DNA of 64,000 bases, from NCBI GenBank assembly GCA_033977485.1, contig CM066994.1, positions 117,824,458 to 117,888,457 on the forward strand, read 5' to 3'. Source of the DNA: Hydrangea macrophylla. Its lineage: Eukaryota; Streptophyta; Magnoliopsida; Cornales; Hydrangeaceae. How positions within the stretch are numbered: position 1 is the first letter of the stretch; each line of letters opens with the position of its first letter. The notes beneath the pieces are model-generated. The model saw only the letters and a program-made list of their open reading frames with translations. It was not told the origin of the DNA and made no database searches. The position numbers and the translations under genes were made by a program. Shown piece after piece: positions 57,198-64,000 of this stretch.

Positions 57198-58825
57198 TGT
57201 CACACCCGTTCCAGAAATTTATGATTCTGAAAATGCATCATTTAAGATTTTGAAATTTTTAATGTTATTAATAATTTGAGTTGAGGTTGACTGTGAGTCA
57301 ACGGTAAGGTGTCAATGAGGACACGGGAACATGGTAGTTCATATGGCATGAGAATGAGTAAATGACATTTATATGATTTAAATGTTATTTGATTTATATG
57401 GTATTTTGTGAATAGTGAATTATACCTGTGTAGTATAATTTCTGGTATTTTCGGTATTGTTTGTTAACATTTTGAGAACTATGGTGAGAACGTGAGTGAT
57501 ACGTAAATTAAAAAGGTAGGTTGTGTAGAGATTCCACAGAATAGAGTTTTTGGACGTTATTTTTGGACCCAAACGAAACTTAGTCAAAACTTTTGAAATT
57601 TATAATTTTCACTCGTAAAGGCATAAAATGGACGTGTGCGAAGTTTCGAGAGCTAATTTGAAGTTTGAGGAACTCGTGGGGAGGTGAACGCAAATTCTGA
57701 AGAGTTTGCCTATAAATAGTGGTGGATGAGATTCATTCTCATCCAAATCCTTCTAAAATATCTAGAGAGAGGAGAGAGAAAGGGAGATTGGAGCCAACGG
57801 GCTTTGCGACGCCGATCGACGACCGTTCGTTCGTCAGATTTTCTCCATATTCAAGATTTGAACTCGTGGAGGTAAGATCTACGTTTTGATACTACTTAGG
57901 CCGTGTTTGGCCAATTTTTGTAAAAATCTTAATTCTAGACTTTTGGGAAAAACAGGTATAAATTGTAGGAATTTTCTCAAATTTGAAATCCGACGTTTAA
58001 TTAGCCCCCTAGACGATCCTTCAAAGTTTGAAGAGAATCGCACGAGGTATGAATTCTAGATCTATGAAATATATGGATTTTCATGTTTTGAACATCAACT
58101 TTGATATCCTTAGATCCGGGCGAAATTCATGTATTAATTAGGCCCGTTAATTATTCACGTGAAATTATATGAAAAGCACGTATAACTGTTTATGTGAGCA
58201 TGTTATGTGTCTACTTGGGTCAAAGGGGAGTTTGGTGCCAATTCATCCGGGGTAAGCTCCTTGAACCTTGAGGATTATGATTTTGATTGTGAGTGTAATG
58301 GATTTTAAAATTGTGGTTGTGTCTGGATTGGAGGTGGGCCCAACCAGGACACGGTACCTGGTATGGAGGAAGGCCCAACCAGTGTACGAGATGCGTGGGA
58401 GGGGTGGGCCTCCTACGGCATCGACCGGATGAATGCGTACCACTCACCCTAGAGACTATTTCTATGTGTTTTAGATGTTTAAACCATGAACTGTCATATA
58501 AGCATACATTTAGAATTGTACACTCAGCATATAGCTGAGCAGTGGAGATATACTCCATTGCAGGTAAGAAGAAAGACAAGAAGAAGCGTGATGAGTGCGG
58601 CCGTTAAAGAACGCCGGGGGAATCACTTGTTTATATTTTGTTCCTATTTCCTAAACTGGTATCAAGGAATTGGGTATTGTAATATGTTGTAATAAAACCA
58701 CGGATTAGTTTCGTAGTATTGGAATCTTGTAATTGAACATCTGTAGTTATGTTGTAAATATTGTAGTTGGCGTTGGTCGTGGTTGTTTATTGATATGAGA
58801 GAAGTATGAGTTATTATTTTCATCA
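57198..58825 (+). mobile_element. Gypsy LTR F, 5' part, interrupted by a CACTA-like end
   Basis: Starts TGTCACACCC, the same terminal style as LTRs A-D. It contains a TATA box (CCTATAAATAGTGG, about 57710), GAACTCGTGGAGGTAAGA, and the GGTGGGCC and AGGCCCAACCAG words (about 58330-58410). No LTR end (GTGTGACA) is reached before the sequence changes at 58826. No internal gypsy domain is visible, so solo or full-length status is unknown. The 66-119 codon frames over 58220-58579 are not recognisable. Confidence 0.8.
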
Positions 58826-59159
58826 CACTACACCATATGGCTATATTTCTAACAGACAACTTTTAAGATTTCTAACGGATATATCCGTTACTAATTAGTA
58901 ACGGATATATCCGTTAGAAATATTAAAAATCCGTTAGTAGTTTCTTTTAAGTGAATTTTTTTCAATAAAAAATGAGAATCGGTGGCATTTTTGTAAATAA
59001 AATCTGAAAAATGAAAACACGGTGGTAATTTTGTAAATAAACACTAAAAAATTTTCACAAAAACTTTAACCCCCAAAATTTCCCCCCCTAATAAACCAGC
59101 GAATTACTCCATCAAATTACCACCAAAAGTTCCCCCCTTCCCCCCTCATCTTAGTGTGT
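58826..59159. mobile_element. CACTA (En/Spm)-like left terminus
   Basis: CACTACACCATATGGC begins at 58826 after TCA, a possible 3-bp target site. The subterminal zone holds inverted ACGGATATATCCGTTA units, the palindrome at 58868-58921 and further CCGTTAG words. CACTA elements start CACTA and carry inverted subterminal repeats. The opposite end (ending TAGTG) was not found, so the element would extend past 64000 or be truncated. Confidence 0.55.
58868..58921. repeat. Perfect 54-bp palindrome
   Basis: Two 27-bp arms with no spacer, centred on CTAATTAG. Each arm contains ACGGATATATCCGT, itself a palindrome. It can extrude as a cruciform and could serve as a pair of subterminal transposase sites. 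Confidence 0.95.
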
Positions 59160-59346
59160 TCTCTCAGATCTCCCTCATCTAGTTCTAATATTCGATCTTT
59201 TTTCTTCTTTCTCCATGAACCCTAACCTTAATCACAAACCCTAACCACACCCTCTCTCTCCTTCTCCCTCTCCCTCTCCCTCTCACTGTCGTTGTCGCTG
59301 CCGCTGCCGCAACCGCTGTTTGTCACCGCCGGAATGGGTTAGCTCA

Positions 59347-59387
<41 letters not shown>

Positions 59388-59629
59388 ACACACACACACA
59401 CACATACACACACACATACACATACACACACATATACACAGTAGATCTGGTACGAGATTCACACATGCACACACCCCAGATCTATACCATATATGTTCGA
59501 CACACATACACACACCCTATTCTAGCACACACGCACAAACACACATTTTTTGTTATTTAATTACTTTTACTTCAATTTTCCTTAATTTTATGAATGGTTT
59601 ATTAATTTTGTGGTCCTTTGGAGTTGCAG
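59160..59629 (+). promoter_or_regulatory. Leader-like region with telo-box motifs and 5' intron
   Basis: TGAACCCTAACC and CAAACCCTAACC (59217-59249) are telo-box-like motifs common near transcription starts of plant housekeeping genes. They are followed by a CT-rich leader and GGAATG|GGTTAGC (possible donor near 59337). A (CT)n(CA)n tract (59349-59440) lies in the presumed intron, which ends GGAGTTGCAG at 59629. Confidence 0.45.
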
Positions 59630-59822
59630 AGATCGAAAATGGAGGAACACAAGGAGGGAAGGAATCTATTGGAGAGATGTGATAAGCTGCTTCACAGCAT
59701 AGCGGAGATAACTGCGACGCAGTTGCAGCTGAGTCCAGTCTCGATGCTTGACTCGTTGTTTTACAAGGACGAATTGTTGTCGTCACCATCCCCTGTCATG
59801 AAGCGAAGCATTGATTTCAAAG
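59630..59822 (+). pseudogene. First coding exon of a DUF4378/LONGIFOLIA-like protein (gene fragment)
   Basis: The exon is bounded by a TTGCAG acceptor and an AAAG|GTACAA donor. ATG at 59639 gives a 61-residue start with NLLERCDKLLHSIAEI and then LSPVSMLDSLFYKDE...SSPSPVMKRSIDF. The SPVSVLD-xFY...SPSPVKxxS pattern is familiar from plant DUF4378 (LONGIFOLIA/TRM-related) proteins; this assignment is from memory and moderate. No following exon was found in the next 4 kb. With a leader and 5' intron preceding it, and a CACTA-like end 0.8 kb upstream, it looks like a captured 5' gene portion. A live gene with a very long intron is possible. Confidence 0.45.
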
Positions 59823-62800
59823 GTACAAAAATGCAGTGCTTTTATTAGTTAGACCTTCAATTCCACTATCTTTATTCTGATCTAGTATATATAGATAGCT
59901 AGAGCCTGGTTTGGCGCAGGCCCATTGCTGAAAGCCTGATATGCCCCCAACGGCTTTGGGTCAATTAAAAAAAATAGAAAAAATTGAGAAATTATTCACT
60001 AAGATAGTCACATCATTATATTGACATAGGAAGACGTTTCAATAATACTGAGTGAGTCGAGTGACTGAGTGACCCCCAAAATTACTTCAATAAACAAATT
60101 TATTCATCCAAGCATTGCATTGAGTGAGAAATTAGGACACTAATTTAACTATATTTTACGTGGGTTCCCGTTGAACAATAGGTGAGCAATGAGCAATCAC
60201 CTCAAGCAACATGTCACCAATATATGTCATGTTACTCTATTTTAAGGTATCACATGGCTCTATATTTTTAGAGTTGTCACACTATATTAGCATGATTGGC
60301 CTATTGAATTGTGGTGACATGGCTTCTGTGAACAAGTCACTCGTACATATCGTAGGGTTTTAATTGGAGGAGAGCTTAATAAGTTAAATCTTGCTCACCT
60401 ATTGTTCGCCTAAGTATCCCTTTGGGTGAGTGAGCTAAAATGAGAATAAAAAGAAAATAGAAAGTGATAGGTTTCATATGCTGGGTGCTCCAGAGTGAGC
60501 TAAAATGCGTTCTATTTAATTCTTACTATAGTAGTACGCAAGTCACGTGGGACGGCAAGTCATCGGACTGTTTGATTACATCGGGGGTGTCAGGTGTGGT
60601 TGAAGTCAAAGCTCATTCATTGGGCTGTAACTATAATTGATAACAATTGAGTTTTATTGGAAAGTGGCACGGACATCTTTGAAAAAGTTTAGTCCGATTG
60701 TACTGTATTATTACTGTTTAAGAGTAGTTTGGTAAGCCCAATAAACAGTTTTGTGTGTGGAAAGTGTTTATGAGGCCGTTTGTTTGGGAAGGAGAGAGAG
60801 ACTATTTCAGTTTATAGAATTCCTAGGCCCTTGCAATGTTATATCATGACAAGGTATAAGTTATTTTCTTAGGAAAAGTACAATTTTGACATTGGTCGGT
60901 ATGTGCATATATATATATATATATGTAGGCATTACCTAGACCAATTATGTGACTAAACTGTACCTAAATAGATGTTGTAAGTGTTGTTTGGATATTTGAC
61001 TCTAATTTTTGTGTTAGAAAAAAGAAAGCTTGTATAAGAAACTCAATATATATAGGCCAACCAAATTGCAACTGTCAATGAACTTGTGGTAACGAAACAT
61101 TACATGTGGTTCATCAATCATCAATGAAAGTTGGTTTCTTTTGGTGACCACTGTCCTTATGTGGTCCTTAACCAATTTGTAAATTTTGCCCATTTATTCA
61201 CTGGAAGAAGGTCCATAATAAAATGGATTGTCGGCTTTGCATTTTCCAATTGCATTTCTCATTGTTGAAAGCGATGGGATGCTTAATATGTACTAGTTTT
61301 TTTTTAAACCCTATTCAAACAAGAAAAAAAGAGAAGGGATTGCCAAAACAAAACAAAAGAACGTGCTGCTGAGAAATCAAGACATTTTGGCTTAATGCTA
61401 TCACCTCAGGAATTATACATGTTCATTTCAGGATTCTTTAGAATTTCATTTTATCGGCTATTTTAGATGGTTAGAGGTTAGATGAAATGTTTGGATCTCT
61501 AGATGACTGTTGATGCTTATTATTGGCAAGAGACTCTCATGACAGTGGTTGAAGTTTAGAACTTGACTTGGTTATTGTTCTCCTGTTTGCCCAACTCGTT
61601 GCCTAAGATTTGCTATGGTTATTTGTATGTTGGTTGCTTCTTCGAAATGTTGTGATTGAATTGAATATAAGAAACATGGTGTCATTGTAAATGTTATAGT
61701 GGCCTGAGTTAATATCAAATTTCACTATTTCTGATAATTCCTTTGAATGAAATGGGAAGTTTGGAATTCCATTGAATTGCTTGAGAACCCTCACACACAC
61801 CACCCTTTCAATTTCACAACCACACACCCCCTCACAAGCACACAACCTGTAGCTTGGCTTGTTGAATTAATACAGTTGGGATGGTGCCAACTTTTCTACT
61901 TTTGTTTTTGAATAGATTAATTTCTAAATGCATGTACCTTATTAGATCTAGATTTTTTGGAGGACCTTCACCTTGAAGATAACTATTTTTAAGAAATGAA
62001 AACTTGATCTCTCAGAATGACTTGGGTAATTCCAACATATGTCAGACTTTATAAGTAGAAAAGGTAGTAATTTAGATAATGCTATGAACTGGAGGAAGAG
62101 GGAAAGAAGAGGGAGGCTGTTCTGTATTTGGTTGGCCCCTTTGTTTGTACACAAAATGCACCAGTCATAATCCAATATGTAGAACTGGACTCTTGTTAAA
62201 TTACAACATTGCCTCTATTCTTTCAGAATGCACCAGGCAATTGTAATATATAGAAGTGGAGTCTTATTACCTTGTGATTGCCATCAATTGTTTTCCCCTT
62301 GCTCCTGCATCGTTAGGATGAGTCTTAATGTTAAATATTTTATGTAATGGCTTGGATCTCCAGGAGATTGAAATAAAGGGAAATAAACTGGAACCTTACA
62401 TAATTAATGTCACTAAAATCTATACATTTGTAAATTAAACTAGCATGAGTGAAAGGGGATAGAAACCACAGTAAGATGGTTTTCGTCTTGGAATGTATGC
62501 GCAAGCTTGTGAAGTTTGATGACATTAGAGATGTCGGTCCACAAATGTCCTCCTGTAAGTTAGTCCATTTTGAGATCCTGAATTGAAGCATTTTCCTTGA
62601 ACATTGTCTCAAAAATGAGTCATAACTTTTGAGTGTTCAATTTTGAGCATTGATTCATAGGTTCTACACTTAATTCTGGTTTTTCTTAATCTTAAGTATA
62701 GACATCAATGCAGAGTTTTATTGTACTAAGCAAGGAACATATTGAATACCAAAAATTATTACGACCTAAAGTTTTCGGAGCTAGAGGAAGCGCAGATCTA

Positions 62801-63157
62801 ATTTTCCCAATGCTGATCATTCAACAATTTAAAAGGGATAGCAACTTCTCAAAAGAAAGAAGATGATGTAAACAATGTACAAATTATATTCATATACTAC
62901 ATGTATACATAGATGTACACACTTTCAATAATTATTCTGTTAGGGCTTGTCTTGATACCAAGTGAGTTGAATAGTATGAAAATTTCGTAAAATATAACAA
63001 ATTTACTGCTCAAACTTCTTTGCACTTTGCAACAAGGTATGCTGCTATGCTCCCTTTTTCAAGTTATCTTGTTTGTGTAATATGCTAGTAGCTAGCATAA
63101 TTGCCCATTCAAACCCTTTATAATTTTAATGTAAAATCTTATTTTTACCTTGCTTAG
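59823..63157. other. Unassigned region (long intron or intergenic)
   Basis: No further exon recognised. Contains (TA)n (60907-60924), AT-rich filler and short frames (61603-61845, 61948-62175, 62340-62612) with no domain. Confidence 0.6.
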
Positions 63158-63295
63158 GCTATCATCAATGTGTTCCCCTCACTACTGAGGGGGTCAGAAA
63201 AGCTATTCCAGTTGTTGACGGAAGACATCCCATTTAATGAAGAGCTGATTCAGATGATAGCAAAATGTGGCCCCCCAAATCTCCATTAAACTAAG
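63158..63295 (+). pseudogene. PDS5-like cohesin cofactor exon, frameshifted
   Basis: A 138-bp exon between a TTGCTTAG acceptor and an AAG|GTAATC donor. It reads AIINVFPSLLRGSEKLFQLL and EDIPFNEELIQMIAKCGPP, matching a HEAT-repeat segment of plant PDS5 proteins, which bind cohesin. The frame then hits TAA at 63287-63289. The last bases (TCC ATT AAA CTA AG) fit the expected continuation in another frame, so one extra C in the C6 run at 63271-63276 probably caused the shift. The true gene may be non-functional, or the run may be a sequencing error. Neighbouring PDS5 exons were not found in the window. Confidence 0.6.
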
Positions 63296-64000
63296 GTAAT
63301 CAATAAAATCTTTGTTATGTTGGATGCAGATGTTTATACGGTGCATTTCAGCATAAAAAGGGAAACCTGAAGTTCTAACCCAAATGAATGCTCAAATTTC
63401 ACAAGTATTGAAAGAGAAAATATGAGAATTAGGGGCTTGGAATTCAGGAACAAGAGCTTAAAGCTCTTTTTAATTCTAACTTAATCAGTTACACACTAAA
63501 GACGTCCTCTAACAGGCCTAACCACCCTATTCACTTCCAGAATTAGTGGCTTTAGCAGCCTATGGTGGGAAGTAATGCTGTGAAAATTTAGGTATTTCTT
63601 TGCTGCATTATGTATGATAGAGAGAAAATGTAGAACTTTCATGAACTTCGTAATTATGTTCCTTTTAGACAACGTGTACTGAATGGTTGAAAATTTTAGA
63701 CTATGTTTGGTCCATGGATTTGTTGAGGAAAAAGAAAAGAAAATACTAAGGCTTCAATGTATCTAAGTTCAAAGAGCTCGACTTATTTTGTATAATGCTT
63801 CTACTGCAAATCTTGAGCATAGAAAATATCTTAGCACTGTGTGAGGATTGGTCTATTAAGTATGAGTATGAGGCTATTTTCAGTCTATGAAATCAAGATT
63901 TATTGACATATCTTAGCATCATTAAAAGAGGAAGCTGAATGGAAAATATTTAGTTGTCCATAGAAAGGAAAGTAACTTATAGTTGATCTGCAAATCATTT
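63296..64000. other. Unassigned end of window
   Basis: AT-rich, no exon recognised after the PDS5-like exon. Confidence 0.6.

Noticed and set aside
58220..58579. 119-codon minus-strand frame
   Set aside because: Lies inside gypsy LTR F, has no domain, and overlaps two other frames.

Overview
The window is plant nuclear DNA, probably from a eudicot. It is AT-rich and carries Ty1/copia and Ty3/gypsy retroelements, many small inverted-repeat DNA transposons, long (CT), (CA) and (TTC) microsatellites, and GT-AG introns. Only one intact host gene is visible: a six-exon adenine phosphoribosyltransferase (APT) gene on the minus strand (25432-32766), whose exons splice to a complete 183-residue protein. 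Every other coding stretch is part of a mobile element or a broken gene piece.

Layout. 1-2880 is the decayed remains of a Ty3/gypsy element: the end of pol on the minus strand, facing an intron-containing coiled-coil ORF on the plus strand. A full-length Angela-like copia element (3711-12119, minus strand) has two 1617-bp LTRs that are nearly identical, yet its genes are broken. 12244-18724 is a nest of chromovirus-type gypsy remnants: a pol fragment with an LTR tail, interrupted by solo LTR A (TSD ccatt), itself interrupted by solo LTR B. 18725-25431 is intergenic, with four TIR elements.

25432-32766 is APT, with TE-rich introns. 33029-33668 is a TIR element. 33670-42580 holds three blocks of a related 21-bp minisatellite, the first inverted relative to the others, around a frameshifted gene-like ORF. 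Solo LTR D (TSD ggtgt), containing solo LTR E (TSD tcata), sits inside this region. 42770-50750 is intergenic, with a zinc-knuckle-like ORF, MITEs, a lactate dehydrogenase pseudogene fragment and a LINE-like tail. 50754-57197 is a second, older copia element. Its right LTR is interrupted by gypsy LTR F (57198), which is interrupted by a CACTA-like end (58826). Beyond that lie two host-gene exon fragments: a DUF4378-like exon at 59630-59822 and a PDS5-like HEAT exon at 63158-63295.

The most unusual patterns are: (1) several LTRs carry arrays of one short self-complementary word, with a different word in different LTRs; (2) a recently inserted copia copy too damaged to have moved itself; (3) the inverted minisatellite blocks; (4) two gene exons beyond a CACTA-like terminus. 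No RNA gene, CRISPR array or prokaryotic-type operon was seen.
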